A stretch of 28,589 bases of DNA from an uncultured Austwickia sp. GTDB taxonomy: Bacteria > Actinomycetota > Actinomycetes > Actinomycetales > Dermatophilaceae. Of this stretch, positions 1 through 8,069 are shown piece after piece (the stretch's first letter is position 1; every line of letters begins with the position of its first letter). The stretch lies in NCBI GenBank assembly GCA_934678955.1, contig CAKUSI010000012.1:1-28589 (forward strand), given 5' to 3'. The translations under genes were made by a program, and so were the position numbers. The notes under the pieces were generated by a model. It saw only the letters and a list, made by a program, of their open reading frames with translations, searched no databases and was not told the origin of the DNA.

Positions 1-805
1 CCTGGACGCCGCGGGCGTTGAAGTGCCGGATCGACTGCTCCTTGATGCCGAGGTCGACGAGCGCGACGACGTAGCGCGGCTCCCGCGGGGCCGCGGCTGC
101 GAGCGCCGCGGTCGCGTGCGACTGGGTGCCGAGGTCACCCGCCAGGGTCGACGGCTCGTACCGCACGAACGTCTCCCCGGTGGTGACCTCGTCCACGAGG
201 GCCGCGCCCACCATCTGCGGGCTCGACGTCACCACGTCGAGGAGCTCGCCGGTCGGACGCTCGGCCTGCGCGCCGGAGAAGACCCCCACGCGCATGGCGC
301 CCGCGTCCCGCAGGTGTCGGGTGAGCGCGCGGGTGTCGACCTCGCAGATGCCGACGACTCCCTGGCGTTCCAGCTCGTCCTCCAGGGACCGCCTGCTCCG
401 CCAGTTGCTGGGCCGGAGCGCGGGATCGCGCACCACGAACCCGGACACCCAGATCCGCGCGCTCTCCTGGTCCTCGTCGTTGATGCCCGTGTTGCCGATG
501 TGCGGGAAGGTCATGATCACGACCTGGCGGTGGTACGACGGGTCGGTCAACGTCTCCTGGTAGCCGGTCATCCCGGTGTTGAACACCGCCTCGCCGGTCG
601 TGGCGCCGAGTGCGCCGAAGGCCCGCCCGCGGAAGCAGCGGCCGTCCTCCAGCACCAGGACGGCCGGGAGCCGGGGGCGCAGCACCCCGGACGACAGCAC
701 GGCGGTGTCGGTCACGGCGGCGTCGGTCACAGCGGTGTCGGTCACAGCGATGTCATTCACAGCGGAGTCATTCACAGTCGGGTTGCTCACAGAGGTGTCG
801 CTCAC
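1..805 (-). CDS. carA: Carbamoyl-phosphate synthase small subunit, 5' part (runs off the window)
   Basis: This is the glutamine-hydrolysing small subunit, which supplies ammonia for carbamoyl phosphate in pyrimidine and arginine synthesis. About 268 codons are present. The N-terminal CarA domain is clear, with VLEDG, TGEAVFNTGMTGYQE, TDPSYHRQ, FPHIGNTGIN and TRALTRHLR in order. The glutaminase domain with its catalytic Cys lies beyond position 1. The GTG start at 805-803 overlaps the pyrC stop as GTGA, and a GGAGGG Shine-Dalgarno sequence lies at 820-815, 9 bases upstream. This start puts a tandem pentapeptide repeat of about 40 residues ahead of the usual CarA N-terminus, which normally begins close to the AVLVLEDG segment. 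Every repeat begins with GTG, so later starts are possible (for example 685), but none has as good a ribosome-binding site. It is the last visible gene of the pyrR-pyrB-pyrC-carA operon. Confidence 0.95.
   Translation of the reverse strand, partial: MSDTSVSNPTVNDSAVNDIAVTDTAVTDAAVTDTAVLSSGVLRPRLPAVLVLEDGRCFRGRAFGALGATTGEAVFNTGMTGYQETLTDPSYHRQVVIMTFPHIGNTGINDEDQESARIWVSGFVVRDPALRPSNWRSRRSLEDELERQGVVGICEVDTRALTRHLRDAGAMRVGVFSGAQAERPTGELLDVVTSSPQMVGAALVDEVTTGETFVRYEPSTLAGDLGTQSHATAALAAAAPREPRYVVALVDLGIKEQSIRHFNARGVQ
686..805 (-). repeat. 15-bp tandem repeat at the 5' end of carA (about 8 units)
   Basis: Read on the minus strand, eight consecutive 15-base units each start with GTG. The best-preserved units read GTGACCGACACCGCT or close variants, and the outermost units have diverged. 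They encode pentapeptides of the form [TSN]-[DN]-x-[AST]-V, for example TDTAV and NDSAV. The period is a multiple of three, so changes in copy number keep the frame. The repeat lies directly after the GTGA overlap with pyrC. It is either a short disordered extension of CarA or a spacer full of alternative GTG starts. Confidence 0.85.
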
Positions 806-2094
806 TGCAGGCGACCCTCCAGCACCGTCGGCACGCCCCGCAGGAGCGTGGTCACCACCCGGCCGCGGAACGTGCGGCCGTCATACGGGTTGTTGCGCGC
901 CCGCGACTGCGTCACCTGCGCGTCGACCACGACCTCCCCGTCGGGGTCGATCAGCGTGAGATTGGCCGGCTCCCCGGCGGCGACGGGCCGGCCGTGGTTC
1001 TCCAGCCGCGCGATCCGCGCCGGCCGCTCGCTCATGGCCTGGGCGACCTGCTCCCAGGTCATCGCGCCGGAGCGGACCATCACGTCGCTGACGATCGGGA
1101 CCGCGGTCTCCAGGCCGAGCATGCCGAAGGCCGCCAGTGGGAAGTCGTGCTGCTTCGCGTGCGCGGGGTGCGGCGCGTGGTCGGTGGCGACCGCGTCGAT
1201 CGTGCCGTCCGCCAGGGCGGCCCGCAGCGCTTCCACGTCCTCCTGCGGGCGCAGCGGCGGGTTGACCTTGTAGACGGAGTCGTACGTGGCCAGCAGGTCC
1301 GTGGTCAGCAGCAGATGGTGCGGCGTGACCTCGGCGGTGACGGGGATGCCCTGGGACTTGGCCCAGCGGATCACCTCGACCGAGCCGGCGGTGCTGACGT
1401 GGCAGACGTGCAGCCGGGACCCGGTCATCCGGGCAAGCATCACGTCGCGGGCGATGATGACCTCCTCGGCGACCCCGGGCCAGCCCATCAGGCCCAGCCG
1501 CCCGGAGAGCTCTCCCTCGTGGCAGCAGGCCCCGGGGTGCGGCGCGAGGTGTGGGTCCTGCGCATGCTGCGCGATCACGCCGTCGAACGCCTTGACGTAC
1601 TCCAGCGCCCGCCGCATGACCTGAGCGTTGCCGATGCAGTGTCCGTCGTCGGAGAAGAACCGCACCTTGGCTCTGCTCCGGGCCATCAGTCCCAGCTCGG
1701 CCAGCTCCTCGCCCCCGAGCCCCTTGGTGACCGCGCCGACGGGGAAGACGTCCGCGTACGCGTTGCGCTGGCCGCGCGCGTAGACCCACTCGGCGTTGAC
1801 CGCCGTGTCGGTCACCGGGTCCGTGTTGGCCATCGCGAGCACCGCGGTGAAACCACCGACCGCCGCGCACCGGCTGCCGGACTCGATCGTCTCGGCCTCC
1901 TCGCCGCCCGGCTCGCGCAGATGGGTGTGGATGTCGACGAGGCCGGGCAGCGCCACGAGCCCGTCGGCGTCGATGACCTCGGCTCCCTTCGGCTTCTCGG
2001 CATCGGCGCCGACCGCCTGGATCCGTCCGTCCGCGATCGCGATGTTGGTGCGGCCCCTGCCGAGCAGGTCGGCCCCCTCGATGAACCAGGTCAC
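802..2094 (-). CDS. pyrC: Dihydroorotase
   Basis: Cytoplasmic zinc enzyme of pyrimidine synthesis that interconverts N-carbamoyl-aspartate and dihydroorotate. It has 430 residues, a normal length for the class I family. The metal-binding motif DIHTHLREPG is at residues 54-63 (H56, H58), with a second signature TDHAPH near residue 310 and the strand VCHVST carrying another family histidine. The GTG start at 2094 overlaps the pyrB stop as GTGA and is preceded by AAGGGAG at about 7 bases. The stop overlaps the carA start in the same way, so translation of pyrB, pyrC and carA is probably coupled. Confidence 0.97.
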   Translation of the reverse strand: MTWFIEGADLLGRGRTNIAIADGRIQAVGADAEKPKGAEVIDADGLVALPGLVDIHTHLREPGGEEAETIESGSRCAAVGGFTAVLAMANTDPVTDTAVNAEWVYARGQRNAYADVFPVGAVTKGLGGEELAELGLMARSRAKVRFFSDDGHCIGNAQVMRRALEYVKAFDGVIAQHAQDPHLAPHPGACCHEGELSGRLGLMGWPGVAEEVIIARDVMLARMTGSRLHVCHVSTAGSVEVIRWAKSQGIPVTAEVTPHHLLLTTDLLATYDSVYKVNPPLRPQEDVEALRAALADGTIDAVATDHAPHPAHAKQHDFPLAAFGMLGLETAVPIVSDVMVRSGAMTWEQVAQAMSERPARIARLENHGRPVAAGEPANLTLIDPDGEVVVDAQVTQSRARNNPYDGRTFRGRVVTTLLRGVPTVLEGRLQ

Positions 2095-3029
2095 AGCGAG
2101 CTCCCTTCGCCCGAGAAGATGTGATAAAGGGCGGCCATCCGGACCGCCACCCCCGCGTTGACCTGGTCCAGGATCAGCGAGCGGGCGTGGTCGGCCGCCT
2201 CGGGCGCGATCTCCAAGCCGCGGTTCATCGGGCCGGGGTGGCAGATGACCGCGTGGTCCTGCAAATGGTCGAGGCGCTCGCGCGTCAGCCCATACCCGTC
2301 CGTGTACTCAAGCTCGGTCGGGAAGAACCCGCCGGCCATCCGCTCCCGCTGGACCCGCAGCATCATCAGCGAGTCCACCTGCGGAATCACCTCGTCCAGG
2401 TCGTAGCTGATCGAGAACCCGTCCCTGGCGGCCCACGACTCGATCCCGGGTGGCATCAGGGTGGGCGGCGCCACGAGGGTCAGCTGCGCGCCGAGCGCGC
2501 GCAGGCTGTAGATGTTGGAGCGGACCACGCGGCTGTGCAGCAGGTCGCCGACGATCGCGACGTGGCGGCCCTCCAGGTCGCCGAGGGCGCGCCGCATGGC
2601 GAACGCGTCGAGGAGCGCCTGGGTGGGGTGCTCGTGGGTGCCGTCCCCGGCGTTGAGCACCGGCAGCCCGGTCCACTCCATCGCGAGCTTGGGGGCGCCG
2701 GACGCCTTATGGCGGATCACGAAGCCGTCGACGCCGAGGGCCGCGATCGTGAGCACGGTGTCGCGCAGCGACTCGCCCTTGGTGGTGGAAGACCCCTTGG
2801 AGGAAAACGCCATCGTGTCCGCAGACAGCGACTTGGCGGCGAGGTCGAAGCTCATCTTGGTACGCGTCGAGTCTTCGAAGAACGCGTTGACGATCGTCAC
2901 CCCACGCAAGGCAGGGATCTTCTTCATCTCGCGCTGCCGGACCTTCGCCATCTCCTCGGCGGTGTCGAGCAGCTGGACGATCTGGTCGCGGGTGAGCCCT
3001 TCGATGCCGAGCAGGTGGGGCAGATGCAT
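2091..3029 (-). CDS. pyrB: Aspartate carbamoyltransferase catalytic subunit
   Basis: Condenses carbamoyl phosphate with aspartate, the committed step of pyrimidine synthesis. It has 312 residues, typical of the catalytic chain. The carbamoyl-phosphate loop FEDSTRT is at residues 51-57, the substrate lysine loop SSKGSSTTKGES follows near residue 80, and HEHPTQALLD and HPGPMNRG are both present. No pyrI regulatory subunit is encoded nearby, as is usual in actinobacteria. The ATG at 3029 overlaps the pyrR stop (ATGA), and the 3' end overlaps pyrC (GTGA). Confidence 0.97.
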   Translation of the reverse strand: MHLPHLLGIEGLTRDQIVQLLDTAEEMAKVRQREMKKIPALRGVTIVNAFFEDSTRTKMSFDLAAKSLSADTMAFSSKGSSTTKGESLRDTVLTIAALGVDGFVIRHKASGAPKLAMEWTGLPVLNAGDGTHEHPTQALLDAFAMRRALGDLEGRHVAIVGDLLHSRVVRSNIYSLRALGAQLTLVAPPTLMPPGIESWAARDGFSISYDLDEVIPQVDSLMMLRVQRERMAGGFFPTELEYTDGYGLTRERLDHLQDHAVICHPGPMNRGLEIAPEAADHARSLILDQVNAGVAVRMAALYHIFSGEGSSL

Positions 3030-3625
3030 CAGCGGTCGCCTCCGGTGATCCGTACCTCGTCGATCCCGTCGAGTTCCTCGATCAGCACGTGGACGCGCTC
3101 CGAGGAGCTCGTGGGCAGGTTCTTGCCGACGTGGTCGGCGCGAATGGGCAGCTCCCGGTGGCCGCGGTCGACCAGGACCACGAGGCGGACCGCGCGGGGC
3201 CGGCCGATGTCGCCGAGGGCGTCGAGCGCGGCCCGGATCGTCCGGCCCGAGAAGAGCACATCGTCGACGAGGACGACCACCTTGTCGTCGATCCCGCTGG
3301 CGGGGATGTGCGTGGGTTCCAGTGCCCGGGTGGGCTTGCGGCGCAGGTCATCCCGATAGAGCGTGATGTCGATCGTCCCGCACGGGACCGGCGTGCCCTC
3401 GACCTCCTCGATGAGCCCGGCGACGCGGCGGGCCAGGGGCGCGCCGCGGCTGGGGATCCCGAGGACCACGAGGTCCTGGCTGCCCTTGTTGTGTTCGACC
3501 ACCTCGTGGGCCATGCGACGCAGGCCCCGGGCGATGTCGTCAGCGCCGAGGACGACCCGTGCGTCCGGTGGTGCCTCGCGATCAGTGGGCGATGGTGGAA
3601 CGGACTGCGGGTCTGGCCGGCTCAC
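3029..3625 (-). CDS. pyrR: PyrR, pyrimidine operon regulator / uracil phosphoribosyltransferase-like protein
   Basis: PyrR proteins bind pyr mRNA when UMP or UTP is plentiful and repress the operon; many also have uracil phosphoribosyltransferase activity. The protein has 198 residues. The PRPP-binding loop [15 protein letters not shown] is at about residues 116-130, and the family segment DITLYRDD lies at 86-93. The first 20 or so residues are a Pro/Ser-rich extension. The GTG start at 3625 has a near-perfect AAGGAGGT Shine-Dalgarno at 3640-3633, and a PyrR-binding hairpin ends 2 bases before it. This is the first gene of pyrRBC-carA and presumably represses its own operon. Confidence 0.96.
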   Translation of the reverse strand: MSRPDPQSVPPSPTDREAPPDARVVLGADDIARGLRRMAHEVVEHNKGSQDLVVLGIPSRGAPLARRVAGLIEEVEGTPVPCGTIDITLYRDDLRRKPTRALEPTHIPASGIDDKVVVLVDDVLFSGRTIRAALDALGDIGRPRAVRLVVLVDRGHRELPIRADHVGKNLPTSSSERVHVLIEELDGIDEVRITGGDR

Positions 3626-3632
3626 GGCGCGG

Positions 3633-3658
3633 ACCTCCTTCCCCGCCTCACAGGACGG
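3633..3658 (-). promoter_or_regulatory. PyrR-binding RNA hairpin adjoining the pyrR Shine-Dalgarno
   Basis: On the minus strand 3658-3643 reads CCGTCCTGTGAGGCGG. It folds as CCG/CGG, a bulged U, CC/GG and the loop UGUGA, the same layout as the Bacillus PyrR-binding loop (consensus ARUCCNGNGAGGYU). Ten of the 12 specified positions match, and the two that differ would pair with each other (C-G in place of A-U), so the stem is kept. AAGGAGGT follows at 3640-3633, 2 bases after the hairpin and 7 before the GTG. No attenuator pair is evident, so PyrR binding would hide the ribosome-binding site. Translational repression of this kind is known for mycobacterial pyr operons. Confidence 0.82.
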
Positions 3659-3739
3659 TGGTTAAAGGACGTCGGTCGGCAGCGAGCCTACCCCCGCGGC
3701 ACCGCCGCGCCCGAACCGCCTGCGTGCGGCGCCGAGTGA

Positions 3740-3768
3740 TCCGTATGGGGTTGGAAACGTCAGGTCAA
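3740..3768 (-). promoter_or_regulatory. Candidate promoter of the pyr operon
   Basis: On the minus strand TTGACC (3768-3763) is followed after 17 bases by TACGGA (3745-3740). The -35 box is good and the -10 box moderate. A transcript starting near 3733 would have a leader of about 107 bases containing the PyrR hairpin. This is inferred from sequence only. Confidence 0.45.
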
Positions 3769-3778
3769 TGGCTCGCTC

Positions 3779-5836
3779 TCACGCTTCGGCGGGCCGCCAC
3801 TCCGTACTCCTGAGCAGGCGCAAGCCATTCAGGGCCACGAGGATCGATGACCCCTCGTGACCGGCGACCCCCAGGGGGAGCGGGAGGTGACCCACGAGAT
3901 CCCACGTGACGAGGACCACAATCACGGTGGCCGCGATGGCCAGGTTCTCGATCACCAAGCGCCGGGCACGGCGGGACAGCCGGACGACGGCCACGAGCGC
4001 ACCCAGATCGTCTCCGACGATCACGGCGTCCGCGGTGGACAGCGCGAGGTCCGATCCGCTGCGCCCCATGGCCACGCCCACGTCCCCGGCGGCCAGGGCC
4101 GGAGCGTCGTTGACACCGTCGCCGACGACGAGCACTCGCTCGCCCGTGGCCTGAAGGGCTCGCACCGCGTCCACCTTGTCCTGCGGAAGCAGCCCGGCGC
4201 GCACGTCGAGGATTCCGAGGTGCGCGCCCAGACGGGCCGCCGCGCGAGGGTTGTCGCCCGTGAGCAGGACCGGTTCGCGGGGAAGCTCGGCACGCAGGGC
4301 GGCCAGGGCGCCCGGCGCCTCCGAACGTGGCTCGTCCACGAGCGACAGGATGCCGACCGCCGCGCCGTTCGCCCGGACCACCACCGTGGTCCGGCCGCGA
4401 TCCTCCTCCGCGGCCGTCACGGACTGTACGCCGGGCCCGTCCTGCGGGTCGGGACCGCGGACGGTCACGGTGTCTCCTCCGACACGCGCGGTGACACCGC
4501 GCCCGACCTCAGCACGGAAGTCATGTGCGGGGGCCAGGTCGAGGCCACGCGAGCGGGCCGCCGCCACCACCGCACGTCCGAGCGGGTGCTCACTCGACTG
4601 TTCCGCCGCGCCTGCGAGCGCCAGCAGGCCCTCCTCGTCGTACGGGCTGCCCGGGAGCGGCAGCACCGCGACCAGGGACGGTTCGCCCGTGGTGAGTGTC
4701 CCCGTCTTGTCGAACGCGACCACGGTCGGCGAGCCCAGCTGCTCCATGACCACGGCGGACTTCACGAGGACGCCATGGCGCCCGGCGGTGGCGATCGCCG
4801 ACAGGAGCGGCGGCATCGTCGCGAGCACGACGGCACACGGGGAAGCGACGATCATGAACGTCATCGTGCGCAGCAGGGCATCGCGCGGGTCGACCCCCAC
4901 CAGGAGCGGCACACCGAAGATCACCAGGGACGCCACTACCACCCCCACGGAATAGCGCTGCTCGATCCGCTCGATGAACAGTTGCGTCCGGGACTTCGTC
5001 CGCGACGCCTCGGCGACCATGTCGGCGATCCGCGCGAGGACGCTCTCGCGGGCAGGTCGGGTCACCTCGACGACGAGCGCCCCGGCGCCGTTGACCGTCC
5101 CGGCGTACACCTCTGCGCCCACGTGCTTGTCCACCGGGAGTGGTTCACCGGTGATCGACGCCTGCTGGACCTCGGAGCTCCCGTCGATGACCGCGCCATC
5201 GGCGGGCAGACGCTCACCGGGTCGCACGAGAATCATGTCGCCCGGGACCAGGTCCTGCGCGGCCACCGTACGTTCCCGGGCGGCACCGTCGCTGCCGGGA
5301 TCGGACCCCGACCCCGGCCCGCCCCGAGTTCCTTCGCCATCTGCGCCGGCCGTGGTGAGCAGCGTGGCCTGGGGCGGGGTGAGGTCGGCCAGGTCGTGCA
5401 CGGCCTCCTGCGTACGGCGGGTGGCGAAGGCTTCGAGCGCGCCGGAGGTCGCGAAGATCACGATGAGGAGCCCGCCGTCCACGACCTGGCCGATCGCGGC
5501 GGCCCCGAGGGCAGCGACGACCATCAGCAGGTCCACGTCAAGCGTGCGTGCGGCGAGCGCCCGCACCCCGGCCACCGCAGGCTCCCAGCCGCCCGCGACG
5601 TAGCAGGCGGCGAACACGACCCCCGTGAGCAGCCCAGGCGCCCCCGCGACGTGGAGGGCGAGACCCGCGATGAAGAGCAGGAGTGACCCGGCCGCCCAGC
5701 GCACCTCCGGAACGGACGCGAAGACGGACCAGCTCGTCGACGATGCGAACCCTCCGATGCGACCGGGCCCCCCACGTCCCGGAGAAGCTCCCGAGGCCGG
5801 CGGTCGCGCGTGGGCGTCTGTCGTTGGCGTCGTCAC
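3779..5836 (-). CDS. P1B-4-type heavy-metal-exporting ATPase (Co/Ni/Fe/Zn class)
   Basis: Membrane pump that uses ATP to export transition metal ions. With the GTG start at 5836 it has 685 residues and no N-terminal metal-binding domain. The actuator loop ITGEP, the phosphorylation site DKTGT (D376), SSEHPLG and the hinge GDGVNDAPA are all present. The membrane metal site is SPC (residues 332-334), not CPC, and a later helix carries HEGSS (660-664). SPC plus HEG marks the P1B-4 subgroup (CoaT/CtpD-like), whose substrates vary. The frame is open further upstream to 6004, but that stretch overlaps the divergent repressor gene and its likely operator. The 5836 start has a GAAGG about 11 bases upstream. 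The gene diverges from an ArsR/SmtB gene that probably controls it. The exact metal cannot be read from sequence. Confidence 0.9.
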   Translation of the reverse strand: MTTPTTDAHARPPASGASPGRGGPGRIGGFASSTSWSVFASVPEVRWAAGSLLLFIAGLALHVAGAPGLLTGVVFAACYVAGGWEPAVAGVRALAARTLDVDLLMVVAALGAAAIGQVVDGGLLIVIFATSGALEAFATRRTQEAVHDLADLTPPQATLLTTAGADGEGTRGGPGSGSDPGSDGAARERTVAAQDLVPGDMILVRPGERLPADGAVIDGSSEVQQASITGEPLPVDKHVGAEVYAGTVNGAGALVVEVTRPARESVLARIADMVAEASRTKSRTQLFIERIEQRYSVGVVVASLVIFGVPLLVGVDPRDALLRTMTFMIVASPCAVVLATMPPLLSAIATAGRHGVLVKSAVVMEQLGSPTVVAFDKTGTLTTGEPSLVAVLPLPGSPYDEEGLLALAGAAEQSSEHPLGRAVVAAARSRGLDLAPAHDFRAEVGRGVTARVGGDTVTVRGPDPQDGPGVQSVTAAEEDRGRTTVVVRANGAAVGILSLVDEPRSEAPGALAALRAELPREPVLLTGDNPRAAARLGAHLGILDVRAGLLPQDKVDAVRALQATGERVLVVGDGVNDAPALAAGDVGVAMGRSGSDLALSTADAVIVGDDLGALVAVVRLSRRARRLVIENLAIAATVIVVLVTWDLVGHLPLPLGVAGHEGSSILVALNGLRLLRSTEWRPAEA

Positions 5837-5855
5837 GCGCGCGAGCTTACCTTCG

Positions 5856-5869
5856 TGCCTGCGCAGGCA
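5856..5869. promoter_or_regulatory. Perfect 14-bp palindrome between the ATPase and arsR genes (candidate operator)
   Basis: TGCCTGCGCAGGCA is its own reverse complement. It lies 20 bases upstream of the ATPase start, in the 124-bp divergent intergenic region, where an ArsR-type repressor could block ribosomes or RNA polymerase. It does not closely resemble the AT-rich SmtB operator consensus, so the assignment rests on symmetry and position. Confidence 0.4.
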
Positions 5870-5948
5870 GATGCTTTCCCGCGATTCCGCGAAGCGCGCC
5901 CTCCAACAACCTGGGCAGCGCGCAGCCTCGGCGTTCGGAAGGACCTCG

Positions 5949-5954
5949 TAGTCT
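5949..5954 (+). promoter_or_regulatory. Candidate -10 box of arsR giving a leaderless transcript
   Basis: TAGTCT fits TANNNT and ends 6 bases before the ATG at 5961, so transcription would start at or next to the A of the start codon. No convincing -35 box is visible. Leaderless mRNAs with only a -10 box are common in actinobacteria. Confidence 0.45.
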
Positions 5955-5960
5955 GCGCGA

Positions 5961-6275
5961 ATGCACCTGAGCATCGAGGGCTTCACGATGCCGCCGAGCG
6001 ACACGATCCGTCAGGCCGCTGACACGCTGCGGATGCTCGCGGAGCCGACCCGACTCGCGATCCTGTGCGCGCTCGCGCAGGGCGAGTCGTCGGTGGCCTG
6101 CCTCGCAGAACTCGCGGGCACCACGCCCACGGCCGTCAGCCAGCACCTCTCGAAGCTGCGCCTCGCAGAACTCGTGATCCGTCGACGCGAGGGAACGTAC
6201 GTGTACTACTCCCTCGCCGATCCCGCCCTGGGCGACCTCGTCCGCCGGGCGCTGACGGCCGCCGGGCGCGACTAG
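5961..6275 (+). CDS. ArsR/SmtB-family metal-sensing transcriptional repressor
   Basis: Winged-helix repressor of 104 residues. Family features in order are MLAEPTRLAILCAL (about residues 25-38), the helix SSVACLAELAGTT, the recognition helix TAVSQHLSKLRLAEL (about 54-68) and the wing RRREGTYVYYSL. It is released from DNA by metal in known relatives. It diverges from the P1B-4 ATPase, its likely target. The His-rich C-terminal tail of NmtR/KmtR-type Ni/Co sensors is absent, since the protein ends soon after the last helix. Possible ligands are H2 and the cysteines in the CAL and VACLAEL segments, so the metal is unknown. An alternative ATG at 5988 has GAGG at 8 bases, but the -10 box placed for a leaderless transcript favours 5961. 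Confidence 0.9.
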   Translation: MHLSIEGFTMPPSDTIRQAADTLRMLAEPTRLAILCALAQGESSVACLAELAGTTPTAVSQHLSKLRLAELVIRRREGTYVYYSLADPALGDLVRRALTAAGRD

Positions 6276-6344
6276 GCTGGTCGCGTTCAGGACATGCCCG
6301 CCGCGTGCCCCGAGCGCCCCCGGACGCACAGAGAGGTCAGCCAC

Positions 6345-8030
6345 ATGCGCGCACCCATCGACCCCACGACGACCCCGGCCTGGGCGACGCTCACCGCGCT
6401 GCGTGAGTCAGGGGACGTGAACCTGCGGGAGGCGTTCGCGGCCGACCCCGCCCGCGCGGAGCGCTACACGAAGACCGCGGGTGACCTGCGCGTCGACCTC
6501 TCGAAGAACCTCATCACGGACGATGTCGTCGCCGCGCTGATCCAGCTCGCAGAGCAGGTCGACCTGGGCGAGCGCATCGAGGCGATGTACACCGGCCAGC
6601 ACATCAACGTCACCGAGGACCGGGCGGTGCTGCATACCGCCCTGCGGGCACCCAAGGGCACGGCTTTGGTCGTGGACGGCCAGGACGTGGACGCGGATGT
6701 CCACGAGGTGCTGGAGAAGGTGTACGACTTCGCCCGCAAGGTCCGCTCGGGTGAGTGGAAGGGCGTCACCGGCAAGCCGATCGCCACCGTCGTCAACGTC
6801 GGCATCGGCGGCTCGGACCTCGGCCCGGTGATGGCGTACGAGGCCCTGCGTCCGTACGGCCAGGACGGGCTGACCTGTCGCTTCATCTCCAACATCGACC
6901 CGACCGACGCGGCGGCGAAGACCGCCGGGCTGGACCCCGAGACCACTCTGGTCATCGTCGCGAGCAAGACGTTCACGACGCTGGAGACCATCACCAACGC
7001 GCGGCTCGTGCGGGCCTGGCTGCTGGACGGGCTCGTCGCGGCCGGGGCGATCGAGGACACGGAGGCGGCGCGGCAGGCGACCGTCGCCAAGCACTTCGTC
7101 GCCGTCTCGACCGCGCTGGACAAGGTGGCCGCCTTCGGGATCGACCCCGCCAACGCGTTCGGGTTCTGGGACTGGGTCGGCGGCCGCTACTCCGTGGACT
7201 CCGCGGTCGGCACCTCCCTCGCCGTCGCCATCGGCCCGGAGGGCTTCGAGGACTTCCTCGCCGGCTTCCACGCGATCGATGAGCACTTCCGCTCCACGCC
7301 CTTCGCCGACAACGTGCCGGTCCTCATGGGGCTGCTCAACGTCTGGTATGTCAACTTCTTCGGCGCGGCCTCGCACGCCGTGCTCCCCTACGCGCAATAC
7401 CTGCACCGGTTCGCGGCGTACCTGCAGCAGCTCACGATGGAATCGAACGGCAAGTCAGTGCGCTGGGACGGCAGCCCGGTCACAACGGCGACCGGCGAGA
7501 TCTTCTGGGGCGAGCCGGGCACCAACGGGCAGCACGCCTTCTACCAGCTGATCCACCAGGGCACCCAGCTCATCCCGGCCGACTTCATCGCGGTCGCCAA
7601 CCCGGCTCACCCGCTGGTCGACGCGGAAGCCGACGACGCGGACGTCCACGAGCTGTTCCTGGCGAACTTCTTCGCCCAGACCGCGGCGCTGGCGTTCGGC
7701 AAGACGGCCGACGAGGTCCGCGCGGAGGGCACGGCCGAGGAGATCGTCCCGGCGCGCGTGTTCGCGGGCAACCGGCCGACGACCTCGATCATGGCTCCCG
7801 CGCTGACCCCGAGCGTCCTCGGCCAGCTCATCGCCCTCTACGAACACATCACGTTCGTCCAGGGGATCGTCTGGGGCATCGACAGCTTCGACCAGTGGGG
7901 CGTGGAGCTGGGCAAGCAGCTGGCGAAGGACCTCACCCCGGCGGTGGGCGGAGACGCCGCCGCGCTGGAGAAGCAGGACTCCTCGACCCAGGGGCTCATC
8001 CGCTACTACCTGGAGCAGCGCCGGCGCTGA
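6345..8030 (+). CDS. pgi: Glucose-6-phosphate isomerase
   Basis: Interconverts glucose 6-phosphate and fructose 6-phosphate in glycolysis and gluconeogenesis. It has 561 residues, typical of the large bacterial and eukaryotic-like PGI. Motifs in order are [18 protein letters not shown], the [11 protein letters not shown] signature, [20 protein letters not shown] and [10 protein letters not shown]. By alignment from memory, E390, H422 and K524 correspond to the catalytic Glu, His and Lys. The ATG at 6345 has AGAGGT about 7 bases upstream; an in-frame ATG at 6294 lacks a good site. It lies 69 bases after arsR and may be co-transcribed with it. It faces nusB, leaving 39 bases between the two stops. 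Confidence 0.97.
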   Translation: MRAPIDPTTTPAWATLTALRESGDVNLREAFAADPARAERYTKTAGDLRVDLSKNLITDDVVAALIQLAEQVDLGERIEAMYTGQHINVTEDRAVLHTALRAPKGTALVVDGQDVDADVHEVLEKVYDFARKVRSGEWKGVTGKPIATVVNVGIGGSDLGPVMAYEALRPYGQDGLTCRFISNIDPTDAAAKTAGLDPETTLVIVASKTFTTLETITNARLVRAWLLDGLVAAGAIEDTEAARQATVAKHFVAVSTALDKVAAFGIDPANAFGFWDWVGGRYSVDSAVGTSLAVAIGPEGFEDFLAGFHAIDEHFRSTPFADNVPVLMGLLNVWYVNFFGAASHAVLPYAQYLHRFAAYLQQLTMESNGKSVRWDGSPVTTATGEIFWGEPGTNGQHAFYQLIHQGTQLIPADFIAVANPAHPLVDAEADDADVHELFLANFFAQTAALAFGKTADEVRAEGTAEEIVPARVFAGNRPTTSIMAPALTPSVLGQLIALYEHITFVQGIVWGIDSFDQWGVELGKQLAKDLTPAVGGDAAALEKQDSSTQGLIRYYLEQRRR

Positions 8031-8041
8031 CACGGATCGCT

Positions 8042-8064
8042 GTTGACCCCGGATCGCCGGCAAC
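8042..8064. terminator. Weak hairpin between convergent pgi and nusB
   Basis: GTTG and CCGG arms pair with CCGG and CAAC around the loop ATCG, with a 3-base bulge on one side. There is no T tract. The short gap also holds imperfect repeats built on CGGATC. Position between converging stops suggests a bidirectional terminator, but the structure is weak. Confidence 0.3.
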
Positions 8065-8069
8065 CCGGA

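Noticed and set aside
686..805. CRISPR-like repeats
   Set aside because: The units are contiguous 15-base repeats without spacers and lie in frame in carA; no cas genes are present.
3857..5686. A 609-codon plus-strand frame over the metal ATPase
   Set aside because: It is Arg/His/Asp-rich with no domain and lies entirely opposite a gene with all P-type ATPase motifs.
5837..6004. A 56-residue N-terminal extension of the metal ATPase including a CPGC segment
   Set aside because: It would overlap the divergent arsR gene start and the palindrome. The segment does not match a known metal-binding domain, and P1B-4 pumps usually lack one.
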